From assembly GCF_023065955.2 (NCBI RefSeq), contig NW_026622985.1, positions 73,831,931-73,895,930 of the forward strand: a DNA stretch of 64,000 nt, read 5' to 3'. Within the stretch, counting starts at the first letter, position 1, and every line of letters starts with the position of its first letter. The notes beneath the pieces are model-generated. The model did not search any database, was not told the DNA's origin, and saw only the letters and a list, made by a program, of their open reading frames with translations. This DNA is from Ursus arctos (taxonomy: Eukaryota > Chordata > Mammalia > Carnivora > Ursidae). Below, in pieces: positions 31,703 through 43,849 of this stretch. A program made the position numbers and the translations under genes.

Positions 31703-32340
31703 CACTATGACCTAGCGCCATGCTGTGCCACCTTCACCTCTGGAGGCTGAACTTTAAAATCGCTTACAGTCAGGCGATGAACGGACTTGGAATACAGTAC
31801 CTCCTTGGAATTCCTGCAGGAATCTGAATTCTCCGCCTGGAGCGGTGACCTGACTGGCTGACTCCCATTACCCGCGGTTTCGCATTTTACCAACTCAGCT
31901 CGGTCAGAAGACCTAATAAGCATCATTTGTTGTTCTCTTTCTCTCCATTTGCTGGTTCCACTACTGCCCAGAGCAACAAAAGATTGTAGGTCACTGCACT
32001 GCGTGTAAATCAGCCTCCTTCGAGGGTTGCCAAGGATGTAAATATCATTAAAGTGAAAACAATCAGTCATCTGCTTACCTGTTGATGGAAGTAGAATATC
32101 TGTTATCTCTCCTTCATTGCTCCGAGAATTCGAGTATAAGTGCAATCTGGCTGCTACGCCAACCGATTCGAGGACTGCAGGACCAGTCTGGCGGTGCTGG
32201 TGTGCTGGGCGTCCTAACCGCCTTACCCGGTTCCCCTGGCTCCGGCAAGTGCATTTTTCAGAAAGAGAAGGAGTTATTCAGTCAAGTGTATAAGTGCTCC
32301 TCTCCCTCCACACAAACGATTCCAGGTCATTTATGAAAAC
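31703..32340 (-). other. Possible minus-strand first exon or unexplained ORF block
   Basis: A 146-codon minus-strand ORF spans 31705-32145. On that strand the sequence 'ccatcaacag|gtaagcag' forms a strong donor with its last exon base at 32079. Repeat-free sequence of mixed GC lies upstream on that strand (32100-32340). A non-coding or unannotated transcript is possible. The protein has no recognisable domain or signal peptide and could be chance. Confidence 0.25.
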
Positions 32341-33914
32341 GGATGTTCATCGACCTTCTAAGACGTGAATGGTCCCTGAAAATTTAGGAAGGTTAAAAAA
32401 TTTCATGGCGAAATTCTACGTTTTAAAGGATTTTACAGGATTTTTAAATGTTGACTAGATATGCCGATGGTCTGCGGCCCCCAGAGAGGTAAGGTAGATT
32501 TGTGATTTGAAGGCAAATGAGAAAAACGTCTATGCTTCTGTTCCTTTCATGCACAGAAACAGCGTAACTGTCACCTAAGCAGAGTAACTGTGCCCAACGC
32601 TCTATTGCAGCGTCGATTCCGGGCAGTCCCTGACGTCAAGCCCTGGCGAACGTCTCCTTAGGGCACAGGACTCACACACTTGCACCACCCATTCTTATGA
32701 TTCCAGACACATCAGCTGTTTGTTCGTGTGCTTCGGTTCTGATCTAGAACGCCAGTTGGGAAGGCAGGCCAGCCAGTTTTGTCCATCCGGTTACAAGAAG
32801 GAAAGAAGAAGGAAAAGAGAAAAAAAAAAAGAGGAGGTGACAGCACATGAGAAGAATAAAGAAAGTAAAGAAATGAGAGCAGGAGGAATCAAGGGGGGAA
32901 AGAAAGAGGAGGTTCAGAAACCTTAAGAAATGGTGGTGAATGTCAGTTGGTGTCACGATGATCCGTCAGCCAGCACGGCCCACGGTTTAACCACAGAGGC
33001 CGTGTGTACATCTCAGCGGATAGGCCACGAACAACGAAGGTCAGAGTCTCCGGCTGAAAACTAAAATTTTCAATTATCCAGCTGTGTGTTTGTTTTCACG
33101 GCCATTAAGTCACTCCATTGCTGACGGAATACAAAGATGCTCTTAATCAGAGAGGGTAATCGTAGTCACAGAAGGAAAATGTCTCAGTTTGTACGGACTA
33201 ATCTGATTAGTGCTACTTTTGAAACTGCATTTTGAAAAAGACTAATCCTTTTTTTAGCTCAGTCTTCAGAATCATGACTTTTCTTGTTTTTGGAATAAAC
33301 CTAGCCACTGTAACTCACTGGCTAATTGTCTTTCTCACTTTTCCCAGTAATAAAAGTTGTCCTTTCTTCTGATTCAAGTTTTCCGGTTCAGAAACTTAAC
33401 CTTTGAAGGTATGAAGCTATCTCAGTGAGGCCTACGTTGGATTTTCAGTACGAGGGTGGCTATACTAAAACAAAAACAAAAATTAAAACAAAAATTCGAC
33501 TTAGTCAGCGATTGCTAAAACCTCTCAGGCCCCCTCCCCCACTAGATTGAAGAACATTCGCCAGTATCGTCAAAATAGGAGACTGGAATATTCTTCTCTG
33601 GGGAATATGACCAGCTTAAGGGAGAAAACATAAATATACCGTTATTAAAGATTCACTAATAAAATAACCCATCAAGATCGCCTAAAATAAAACTCAAATC
33701 AATAAGTCTTACCCATATACTCAGAGTTTCTAACTGGCTTTTAAGTACTTCATACATATTCATGAGCAACAACCAAGGAATGCCAGACATCTGAGGCAAC
33801 TTCTAGAAGGACAAATTGAGACAAAGCAAACAGAATAAAGCGGATTGGAAGAAGCGGCGGTGGGGGGGGGGGGGCGGTTGCAAAAAATATCATTAATATA
33901 CTATATTAAACAGA
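32341..33914. other. Intergenic unique sequence
   Basis: No exon recognised. It includes a CRE-like core (ccctgacgtcaagc) at about 32630 and a poly-G run near 33860-33873. Confidence 0.4.
32795..32837. repeat. Homopurine tract
   Basis: 43 consecutive purines including a run of ten or more adenines. Purine-rich sequence continues with interruptions to about 32925. Confidence 0.85.
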
Positions 33915-34680
33915 ATAACCCCCCCCAAATATGTGCACATCTGTACCGGTTTTCCAGGTCTGTCATAACAAAGTACCACAAATGGGGCAGCTTATAACAA
34001 CAGAACCGTATTCTCTCACAGTTCTGGAGGCTGGAAATCCGGAAGGCGTCTCAGGGCTGCCCTTCTTCAGAAGGCTCTAGGGAAGAACACTTCCCTGCCT
34101 CTTCCAGTTTCTGGCGGCTCCCAGCATTCCTTGCGGCCTTGCTCCACTGTCTGCCTCTACCTTCACGTGGCCTTCCTCTCCTTCTCTGTCTTTTCCCCTT
34201 CTGTCTCTTGCAAGGACTCTTATTGGGTTTAGGGCCCACTCAAATAATCCAGGGTGATCTCATTTAAGATTCTTCATTTCATGGCATTTGTAAAGAAATA
34301 TAATTTGGAAAAATCCAAATAAGATCACATTCACAGGTTCTGGGTATTAGGATGTGGACATATCTTTTGGAGGGCCACCACTCAACCTACCACAATGTCC
34401 TAATCCCCAGAACCTATGAATCTGTTACCTTTCATAGCAAAAGAGGTGTTGCAGATGTGATTAAGTGAAGGATCTTGAGATGGGAAGATTTTCCTGGATT
34501 ATCCAAGTGGCCTGGCACAATCACTAAGGTCCTTCTAAGAGGGAAGCAGGAGGGTCACAGTCAGCGAAGGAGATATGACAATAGAAGCAGAGGTCAGACA
34601 ACGAGAGCCAAGGAAGGCAGGCAGCCTCTAGAAGCTGGAAATGGCAACAAAACAGATTTTGTGTTCCTTCTACAGATGCA
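33915..34680 (+). mobile_element. Older MaLR LTR (sense), split by a later insertion
   Basis: Two pieces of one sense-oriented MaLR-type LTR can be read: a short 5' piece at 33915-33940 ('aataaccccccccaaatatg') and the main part at 34393-34680 ('tcctaatccccagaacctat', 'gttgcagatgtgattaagtg', 'cttgagatgggaagattttc'). An antisense LTR separates them. The 3' end is degraded. Subfamily not assigned. Confidence 0.65.
33941..34392 (-). mobile_element. MaLR LTR, minus orientation, nested
   Basis: A nearly complete LTR in reverse: 'tctgtcataacaaagtacca', 'cagttctggaggctggaaat', 'cgtggccttcctctccttct', 'tagggcccactcaaataatc', ending 'caacctaccaca'. It interrupts the sense LTR on both sides and so is the younger insertion. 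The ORFs over it are not genes. Confidence 0.75.
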
Positions 34681-35913
34681 AGAAAAATGTGACCACTGGG
34701 CTGATGGTGAAGCAGATCCCAGACGACATGGACAGCAGATGTGGAGGCCCCATTCCAGATTGGAACAAGTCAGGGGACACTGGGGGACACTGTGTCAAAA
34801 GATGATATTAATAGAACTTCTGATTCCTGGGGGTAGGTTCGGGAACTGGTAAGGACTGAAGTTGGACTTGTGATAAGCACATAGCAACCAGACAAATGGG
34901 GAAAATGCAAATGAGGAAAAGGAAAAGAATCAGAGTATATTACATAGCTTAGCATGAATAACATGATGTGTCAGAATAAAATAAAAACTGACGGCTGACC
35001 TAACCACAGTTTCAAGACATCCATTCTGGGAACATAAAGGATACCAAAGTACACGATGTGCAGGGGGAGGATGAGGGGGGTGAGTGGAGTAAATCCACAA
35101 CTTCCACAGCGGAAAGGGACAGATGATGCCTAAAATTTTAAAAATTCAGAAGTAAGTATGATATTTAGCAAATTGGTGGAGAATACTAAAAGAATTCAGC
35201 TGAAAGTTATTACTTCTGGGGTGGGGTAAATGGCCAGTGTGGAAGTGGGGAAAATGCTGTTTTTCATTACCAGACTTACAGAACTATTTAATTACTTCAT
35301 ATATATGATTTTTTTAAAGCCTATGGTTTTGTGAGAATTTTAGTGGGATCGCCATTTTATTTAAGTTGTTTTGCAAATTTCCATCGATTCACTGTTGTAC
35401 CACTTTGATTAGATTACTGAGCTGGACGTTTAAATATTAGGAAGGGAGGCACAGAAAGATGCCAAGACTTGCTGAGGGCTACTGCATAAAACTAAGCCAG
35501 AAAGCTAGACAAATGCTGCATGAGCTGTATCTTTTTAAGTGGTTCTTCTGATTTCTCCAGCTGTGAAATACATTTATGACTTTCAACTCCTTTCTTTTGT
35601 TCATTTTTGAATTCCAAGTCAAGACGCACCTTCAAGCAATTAACAAAAATAACCCTCCACCGCAGGTGTTATCAGATGACTTACATTACCCTGCAAAATT
35701 ACAGCCTATTTCTTTATAAGCAATCACAAGCAGCTATAACACGTTTTGTCTAGCCTGAAAATTAACGCAATCTATCAACAAATAATTGGGCATATTAAAT
35801 AAATAAAAATATTTCTTCAACACTTTTACCAGTATTACATCAATATTACAATGTATTTCTCAAATTTAGCCTACCATTTGTAAGCCACCTGTTGATTATT
35901 CTGTGATTCAGCC
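34681..35913. other. Intergenic unique sequence
   Basis: AT-rich, with no exon or recognised repeat apart from the degraded LTR end. Confidence 0.4.
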
Positions 35914-36465
35914 TCATCCACCTTTTTTTTAATAATATTTTTTAATTATATTATGTTAGTCACCATACAGTACATCCCTAGTTTTTGATGTAAAGTTCGA
36001 TGATTCATTAGTTGCGTATAACACCCAGTGCACCATGCAATACGTGCCCTCCTTACTACCCATCACCGGTCTATCCCATTCCCCCACCCCCTCCCCTCTG
36101 AAGTCCTCAGTTTGTTTCTCATAGTCCATAGTCTCTCATGCTTCATTCCCCCTTCTGATTACCCCCCTTTCTTTATCCCTTTCTTCCCCTACCCATCATC
36201 CTAGTTCTTATGTTCCATAGATGAGAGAAATCATATGATAGTTGTCTTTCTCTGCTTGACTTATTTCACTTAGCATTATCTCCTCCAGTGCCGTCCATGT
36301 TGTAGCAAATGTTGAGAACTCGTTCCTTCTGATAGCTGAGTAATATTCCATTGTATATGTGGACCACAACTTCTTAATCCAGTCATCTGTTGCAGGGCAT
36401 CTCAGCTCCTTCCACGATTTAGCTATTGTGGACAATGCTGCTATGAACATTGGTCATCCACCTTT
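35914..36465 (-). mobile_element. 5'-truncated L1 (carnivore type), minus orientation, with TSD
   Basis: The 3' end of an L1 in reverse, 35926-36453, flanked by the 12-bp duplication tcatccaccttt at 35914-35925 and 36454-36465. It carries the 3' UTR and the last part of ORF2. On the minus strand at 36208-36450 the ORF2 C-terminal region is readable (KLWSTYTMEYYSAIRRNEFS), ending ...LIYGT. It is truncated by about 5.5 kb relative to a full element, so it cannot move on its own. The open end of ORF2 and the intact TSD suggest a moderately young insertion. Confidence 0.93.
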
Positions 36466-36639
36466 CTAACCTCATATTGATGTCTCTAGGCCACCCAGCC
36501 TGCTTCTGGGCCACTTGCCTGAGATGACGATGTGTGAGGGAATATGTGTTAATTTTAATGTTACCGAGGGAAACCACAAGCGGAAAAATAAAACAAATAA
36601 GGTGTTCTACGTTTTAAAACGTGGAGGGGGGCATTGTTC

Positions 36640-37300
36640 AGGGATACTGGGTTTTGGGGGTGAAATCCTCCCTCTGCTCCTCGGGCTGACTCTGTGCGGT
36701 CAGAGCGGCTGATAAAGAGGCGCCGCTCGTGTCCTACCGCGGCCTCCAAGGGCGGAAGTGGGGGGAGTTCCGGGGAGCACGGACGAGCCCCTCCCGAAGC
36801 CCACCTACGCCGCCGTGTCACTGCCGCCGCGTCGCTGCCGAACCTGGCCTGCCTCCGAGTGCGCGCCGAGCCCTTGTGTCACGGGTACCCCCCTAGGGCT
36901 CCCGCGGGGGTCCTTCACCTGCTGGCCGGCTGCGCCGAGGCCTTGCAGCACGACGGTTCACAGTCGGGGCAGGGCTGGTGAACTTGCTCTTTGCCCGAGG
37001 AAGCAAGGCCTTCCTTCAACATTTCTGTATTGTCGTTTCTCGGTTCCGTGATGAGGAAATCTGGCCTCTGTTGCCCACGTCACTGGTTACTCCTCCCCGT
37101 GGAGGAAGAGTGGCCGGTCCGCGGGTGCCCCTCGCCAGCCGGCGCTGCAAAAGCAGGAGCGCCCCGGCTTCCCTCTTCCTAGAGCTGGCCGTCTTCAAGC
37201 AGCACGAACTCCCTTCTGACTTGCCGCGGCCTCGTCCCAGCCTCTTCTCTCTCAGGCGCAGCTCCTGAGCCTGGGCCTGCGCGGACATCGTGAATCTGCC
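36640..37300. other. Unexplained CpG-rich block (candidate CpG island)
   Basis: About 650 bp of GC- and CpG-rich sequence (for example 'gaggcgccgctcgtgtccta', 'tacgccgccgtgtcactgcc', 'cgccggcc'-like segments), sharply different from the AT-rich flanks. Open frames of 60-97 codons occur in several frames on both strands, as GC-rich DNA tends to give. None is recognised. It lies 7 kb before WNT16 exon 1. Possible explanations are a CpG-island promoter or enhancer, a solo LTR of a lineage-specific endogenous retrovirus (an AATAAA follows at about 37391), or a degenerate retrocopy. No poly-A tail or TSD was found. Confidence 0.5.
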
Positions 37301-38449
37301 TTACTTTGTCAAGCTTGCTGTCTTCAATTCAGGCGGAAGGAAGAGGAAACTTCGCTGTGCATAATCCAGCTCTCCTAGGAAGCCTTACACTTAATAAAGC
37401 CGATCCTTTGCCCAAACTGGTTCAGTTCTCTCGGTGCATGCTTTATTCATCAGAACCCCTGGGGCAGCCGGGGGAGTGGGGTATGAAGGCTAAGATTCCA
37501 GCCCCGAACCCCACCCTAGACTGCCAACAATTCCTAGAAGATTAAGCTACGCTGAGGGCCAAATCGGTTCCTGAAGGAAAACTCCATCCAGCCGAAACCT
37601 GCCATAACTCAGTTAACCTATAAGGCAAATATTAGTTGTCTCCCCAAAACAGCATTAAAAAGTGGCTCCGCTGTATTTGTCTGGTGCTGGTTTCATGAGT
37701 GTGCCCTGGGGATTCCAGACAATACGCTGGTGCTAAAGTAGCAACTGGAATCTTTTACCCAGTCGGCTGGACTCAGGCTCTGTTCTGGCATGTGGCCCAG
37801 TATATCAATATTGTGGTTTTCAGCCCATTTTGGAAGCTGCTTCGCTAAGCCATGTGACAGCCCCCAAAATTGGTCTGGCACCAGAGACTTCATCAGATTG
37901 CGAACTTGAGAGCCTCCCGTCGGCTGTTTTTGTATTGATGCCTCCCTTCGTAATCATGAACAGGAGGTGAGAGGGCTGCCGTTGGAACACACCTCACACC
38001 TATTATGCAGTTTGTGTTTATGTCTCTGAGCCCTCGTAAATCTCCTGGGCTTGGAGGCTTTCCTGCTCAAATACCAGCGTTCCCTGCAGGAAACTCCAGC
38101 CAGAGTCTGAGTTAGGAGCTTCGCCCCACAAACGTACCTGGAAGGAGCACATGGCACAGCTACAGGTCTGTCAGATGCAAGCGTAGCCGTCTGTTTACTG
38201 ATTTTAACGCTCGCAGAAACGGAAGCTGGGAATCCTCTAGACGTGGCCATCTGGTGGTCCCCTCGGAACCAGTGCGAATCACGTGGCACATGCTAACGCA
38301 ATGCACTAGGTCCAAGTCTTGGCAAATTCCCAGTTGAAAAGTGGTGAATTAGTAGATTATGTCAATGCTGACAGCTCTCAACTTAATGCTTTATTGATTC
38401 CACTGTTATGAGAAATGCCTCGTCTGTTAGGACAGCAACCACACCACCG
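37301..38449. other. Intergenic sequence
   Basis: AATAAA at about 37391 lies downstream of the CpG-rich block. The rest is unique sequence. A 111-codon minus-strand ORF (37954-38289) has no recognisable family and no splice evidence. Confidence 0.4.
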
Positions 38450-38990
38450 TTATTGAATGCCTAATACACACTAGGCCTTGCGAGCATTGAGGGGGTCGCA
38501 ACAAAAGTACTCATACGCTTTGATTTGAAGACATTGATAACCTATTTGATGGCTTACAATTAAAGCACATAAAACTATCAGAGAGCAGAAGTAAATTACG
38601 TGGCAAATTTCCTGGTAGGTTCCCCAGAGGATGTAGGAACTGGGCAGAGAAAGGCATCAATACGGTCCACTGTGGAAGGCTTCCTGAAGGGGTGACCTAA
38701 ACATTGGGTAGGTGGGCTTGGGGAACTGAAAAAGGAAAGAGAAGAAGATTCTAGGCACGGAGGCAGTGCTTCTCAAGAAACTGAAGTAGGACTATGCAGG
38801 CCCTGCTTATGGGAAAGGGGAGAAAGAAGTTGGGCTGCCTACAAAGATTGAATGTGCCGAAATCCAGTGAATTTAATCAGAAATGACTGTTCTGGTCAAA
38901 TCCTGAATGAAGGATTTAGAAGTCAACCAAAAGATTTAAAACTTAAGTGGGAGTCAATAGGAAATCGTGAAGGATTTCAGCCATGAAAGT
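38450..38990 (+). repeat. L2-like ancient repeat
   Basis: Degenerate but readable sense order: 'gccttgcgagcattgagggg', 'tgtggaaggcttcctgaagg', 'gggtgacctaaacattgggt', 'gaagaagattctaggcacgg', 'gcttctcaagaaactgaagt'. This is the usual layout of an old L2-class copy. Confidence 0.5.
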
Positions 38991-39261
38991 GAAGAAACTA
39001 AGGTCAAGTTTAAATATAATACACCTCTGTGCGAAGAGGAGACCCGAGAGAACCCCAGACGCTGTTAGTAGCTTGGCCAGACTTAACCACCCCTCAGACA
39101 CGTGGCCACTACCGAGGCGGCGCGGGAGCCTGAGCAGCAACCTTGAATACAAAAGCAGCTTCGGCCAGGGCTGATTTTTAACTGGTCTTTTACCGGCCAG
39201 AATATTTATTACATCAGATCAAGTGTAATTATTTGGCCCAGCAGTTAGAATAAGATAGATG

Positions 39262-39485
39262 CAGGCAAGTCTTTCTTTCTTTCTTTTTTAAGATTTTATT
39301 TATTTATTTGACACAGAGACAGCCAGTAAGAGAGAGACAAGCAGGGGGAGTGGGAGAGGGAGAAGCAGGCTCCCAGAAGAGGAGCCTGATGTGGGGCTCG
39401 AACCCAGGACTCCGGGATCACGCCCTGAGCCGAAGGCAGACGCTTAACAACTGAGCCACCCAGGCGCCCCCAGGAAAGTCTTTCT
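39262..39485 (-). mobile_element. CAN-SINE, minus orientation, with TSD
   Basis: A reverse SINE at 39277-39470 with the head ending 'gccacccaggcgcccc'. The flanking 15-bp duplication differs at one base: caggcaagtctttct at 39262-39276 and caggaaagtctttct at 39471-39485. The mismatch makes it somewhat older than the copies with perfect duplications. Confidence 0.95.
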
Positions 39486-41945
39486 AAAAGACTCTTCCCC
39501 CTAAGTTTTCTCCCTTAAAATGTAAGGTTGCTCAATTTTACTAAAAAGGAAAAAAAGAATTTTTCCATTTTAGACAGGCTAGTGATCACACTATCAATAG
39601 TACTCTAAAAAATGGAAACTCCAGATTTGTGCAGTAGTTTTCCTGATAACTTATTAAAATCAATAATAATTCATTCATTGAGTTGCTTTGTTTTACAAAA
39701 TTCAAAAAAATTTTTTTGGAAAAGAGAGATTGAGGGAATCAACATTCTCCACATCTTTCAGTTTTGTGGGTTTTGCTTGCCTGTAGCCAGGCCATAGTGA
39801 CTGCTCTCTCATTTGTCAGGGGGGTGTTTTACTTTTATTCCCTCATTCCAAAATGATGGCACAATCCATACAGATACCACAGAGATAGGCCACTTCTCTT
39901 CTTCAGCCTTAATTTTTAGGACAAGTAGACAAAAAATGTTCGCTTTCATACTTGGGGAGATGTAAACAGCAAGACAGCATTCTTTGCCAACTCCTGCTCT
40001 TTCTCTGATTCTGCCACAGGGCCGTGTCACCTCTGCTGCTCCAAGTCTGTCATTCTTACTGGCTTTTCGGGCCACCAAAGGACAACAGGACATCCAGAAT
40101 GTCATTCTCCGCGCCCGCCTGAGAGCCAGTAGTCACAAGCCTGTGCTCTGTTCCACACACTGGTAGCCTCCAGGTGAAATTTAAAATAGAATGGATGGGG
40201 ACCCAGTTATGTAAAAAAGTCATCTCTAGTCTTCTGTTCTATCATGGGAGTTAAGACCAGCGGGCCTGCTTCTGGTATCAGTTTCCAGTGCGTAAGTCTC
40301 TGTGAGCTGCAGCAGAAATTCTCACAACAGGGCCCTTAGAAGTCTCGTCCTCTGATGGACTGCCAGAGGCAGAGTCCAAGGCATATCTGTGCGGGCAGAC
40401 TTTTTGCCGAGTTTCCCAGGGACGGAGAGAAAACTACCAGAAGGAACAGGCTCCTCTGGGTTCTATAGCTAATAATCTACAACTGTCCTGAGTGGGCAGA
40501 TTTATGGCCAGCCAACTAGTTACCAGTTGGCCGAGCTGGTCAAAGATGACTCCGGTCACCACAGATTCAGTCCCTTGAGAGAGCTCTTTTGAGTGAGTGG
40601 ACAGAGGGGGAGCTCTGGCTTTCCCCCTCCTAAATATCCTTTTCCAGAATACAGCTCGAAACTCCTTACCCTTGCTAGGAAAACAGGTTCAAATATACAT
40701 TCTCCTTGTGGAATCAAGAAGCTTTAGATGCTCCGGTAACCTGTGCAAACTTGGAGCCCCATGGTGCTTTTCTTAGCATTGATCAAATTTTAGGTAGCTG
40801 GGATCAGATCATGAGATGACATAGTATCAGTTGGTATTTACGAATGATGAAGGGTATGTTCTTTGCAACATTGTATAGACATGGGTACCTGAAGCTTGGA
40901 GACCTTGCAGAACACAGTAAACCATCAGGTCATATTCTATTGGCCAGTTAATATTTTGTCCTCCTTCAAATTACGAAAATGAAAATAATAAATAGGAAAC
41001 TAGGTTCTTGCTTGCTGCTTAAAAAATTAACAATTTGAAATGTGTGGTTACCTGTGTTTGGATTTGCCCCATCATTTATTTCATTTCTCTCTAAATAGTA
41101 TAAACCTCACTCATGATAGTAAAGATGAACCGCTTGATATTAGAGAGATCAATTAGATTATGAAAGAACTCCTCACTTTCCTGTCCCAGAAGACATAAAA
41201 TATCAGTAACTTCCTTTATCCTCTAAATAAAAAATTTCATATGACCTGACCAGATTATAATGTATTTTAAAGTTCAACCATTTAAAAAGATTTCTGCAAT
41301 CAAAAGAATTCATTTTCACTGAAAACCAGAAGCAAAATGAGAACTCAAGGTCCAAGTGGGGGCCAAAAATCTCTAGCCTGTACCACCCTGGAAACTGGGC
41401 CATCACTCCGGTAGACCTGCCCTTGTCAATGACAGAGGTTTCTTCCTTGTGGAAGTGCAAATCCACGAGCAAATGCGGTCACCTCCCCCCATTACCCGCC
41501 CCCCCACACACACACGCACAACCACACACACTGCCTCCCTCCCTCCAGCCGTACTGGAACCGTAGTAGGAGACTGAGATCTGAAAGAGAATTTGTTGTCA
41601 TCCTAAAGGTGAGAAAACCGAGGCTCAATGTTGACATTAATTGGCTAAGATTATAACTGGCTGACTGGCGGGCACCTCAACCACCCAACTCCCCCATTGC
41701 TGTCCTCACGGCTCCTCCCAGCCCACAGAAACCAGAGAGCGAAGAGGGGGCAAAGGGCAGGAAGTCCATGCAGACGGACATCTGCCTCAATGAGACCCAC
41801 TTCATGGAGACCCATTGTGGGGTTTGTTTATCTGCAGAGAACAGAACAACTCTTTTGATGAAGATGATCTGCAAAGAACCATGGGACACAAAAGAGAAAT
41901 TTGGATCCTGAGGCCCAGTGGTGTGGGATTTAATCAGGAAAAAAA
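39486..41945. other. Intergenic sequence upstream of WNT16
   Basis: Unique sequence with a short CA/pyrimidine-rich stretch at about 41500-41545. In humans an alternative first exon of WNT16 (1a) lies a few kilobases upstream of exon 1b. No intact equivalent open exon with a good donor was identified here by eye. Confidence 0.4.
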
Positions 41946-41949
41946 AAAA

Positions 41950-42115
41950 AGTTGTGAATCAGGTTATGCAGGAGTATATTGTGGTGGAAAGAACAAGGCC
42001 TCTAAAATAAGAGTGATTTTTGACTCTACTACTTACCAGCTGAATGACCTTGGGCAAGTTTTTATCCTCTCCAGATTCATTTTTTTATCTATAAAATGAG
42101 TACCCATGGGGGAGG
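41950..42115 (+). repeat. MIR element
   Basis: Sense MIR: 'gtggtggaaagaacaaggcc', 'actctactacttaccagctg', 'aatgaccttgggcaagtttt', 'ttatctataaaatgagtacc'. It is well preserved for its class. Confidence 0.8.
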
Positions 42116-42399
42116 GTGAAATTTTGTGTGGAGAGAGAGAGAAAGAGATTGAATGCTATAGGCATTTACGAGGCTCTCAGTGTATGAGTGTTCACAATGC
42201 CTGGCAGAAAAAAAAAAAAAGGCACTCAAATGTCTGGTTCATTGAATGAAAAGTGTATTTCTTCAACTCTATCAACTTCTGGAAATAAGTATCCTTTGCG
42301 TTAGAGGTACGGACAGAATAATCCCTAAGTATTAATGTTCTCCCCTCCCCCATCCCCCTGAAAAGGAAGTCACTTCTCCTATTTCATCATTTAGCCCAC

Positions 42400-42720
42400 T
42401 TAGGTATGTGCCCAGGGCGTTCCTCATCATGTTAATCCACTCAATAAATTGTGTTCAAAACCAAGATTTCATGCACTGGGCCCAAGGGCGGGGATACAGC
42501 AGAGAGTACTCCATGATCCCCCCTGGAGAGGCTCACAGAATAAAGTGAGCTTGGATGAGGGCTCTGATTTTGAGAGAGGCCACTAGCCATTAGCCAAAAT
42601 ATTTCTGGATCAGTAACTACACCCTATCATCAACTTGACTCTCTAAAAATTATAATGTGGCTTTAGGACCTGGTACATAATGTTCACTCAACAAATGTTT
42701 GTTGGATAAAGGAATGAATG
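42400..42720 (+). repeat. L2/MIR-class remnants
   Basis: Two degenerate fragments: 'gggcggggatacagcagaga' with 'gaggctcacagaataaagtg' (42480-42545, L2-like), and 'tggtacataatgttcactca' with 'aaatgtttgttggataaagg' (42670-42720), the usual 3' end of L2/MIR elements. Confidence 0.5.
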
Positions 42721-43849
42721 AGATGGAATGGGAATTTCAGTGAGCTTTTATTGCTCTGGGCTCATATAGGAGATATGCAGCAAATAAAATCCTTAATTTG
42801 AGGATTAACCAAGCAAAGCCAATCTTTTATTTGAATAAGTCTGGATTCTGGTATGTCTACCCTGAGAATTCACTACCATTTCAGAAGTCCTCTAGGGAGC
42901 AGATGATCCCTCTCAGAAGCATTGCATGTCACCGATGAGGTGAGGTAGGGCTTTCTGATGCCACAGCTAAGCACACCCCGCTTGCCTTCACAGTCCTCCC
43001 AGAGATCTTTTATCCTGAAAAACACTGGCTAACTAACTAACCATCCTAAACTGCTAGCCACCGTACATTCTCTGGCTTTTGAACTCTCTTTGGCTCCAAA
43101 GAGTACCTCACTGGATTCCATACTCTCCTTCACTGAAATCTCAAATTCTTTCTTGACTTGTCTCTGTGGCTGTTTTGTGAACTGGAGGGAAGGGATATTG
43201 TCCTTATAAATTCCCCCCAGTACTGGCACAGGTAGGCATTTAATAAGTACGTTTTTGAAATGTGGCTTCAGTGTGTAGCCCTGTCCAAGGTCTCCATGTG
43301 AGTCACAATACGGACTGGAGATAAGGGTAAGGACACAAGCCTCTTCTATTAGAAAGCTCTCCAGAAGCTCTCTCACGCACTCTTTCTCTGCCCTCCATCT
43401 TCTGGCAAATGCTCTCAAAGACTGCAGAAAACAAGACAAAGTGGGAGAACTAAATCACATAACACAATTTAAATATGGTAGATTAGATACTAGGCCAGAA
43501 CCTTCTCTTTTGCTAAAAATAACTGTCTATTTAAACGACGACAACCTCAAGCCTGACAGCATTTCACCCGTCTGAAGTCTCCTGACACATTGAGACCTCA
43601 AGCAGAGTGTTGAAAGGTCAACTTGTTTGGTACCAACTCTGACTCAAAACGATTCCTCTCCGGTGAGGTGAAGGAGAGGAAAGAAACGGGGGCAGGGAGA
43701 TTTTCCAGCCACTCCACCCAGAGGGTAATTAATCCAAATGCGAGTGGGGTGGGTGGAACTCAAACATCTCCCCTTCGACCCACGCCTTCCCCCAGGGTTG
43801 CTAAGACAGAAGCGGCCCTAGCAGTCTTCGGGGTGAATCAGTACCCCTC
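42721..43849. other. Sequence upstream of the WNT16 promoter
   Basis: Unique sequence in which GC content climbs toward the WNT16 CpG island. A 136-codon minus-strand ORF (43029-43439) shows no recognisable domain. A poorly preserved L2-like tail lies near 43230-43255. Confidence 0.4.

Noticed and set aside
36208..36450. 80-codon minus-strand ORF as a host gene
   Set aside because: It is the C-terminal end of L1 ORF2 within a truncated, TSD-flanked insertion.
43029..43439. 136-codon minus-strand ORF upstream of WNT16
   Set aside because: No recognisable domain, signal peptide, promoter or splice context, and part overlaps L2-like sequence. It is probably chance.
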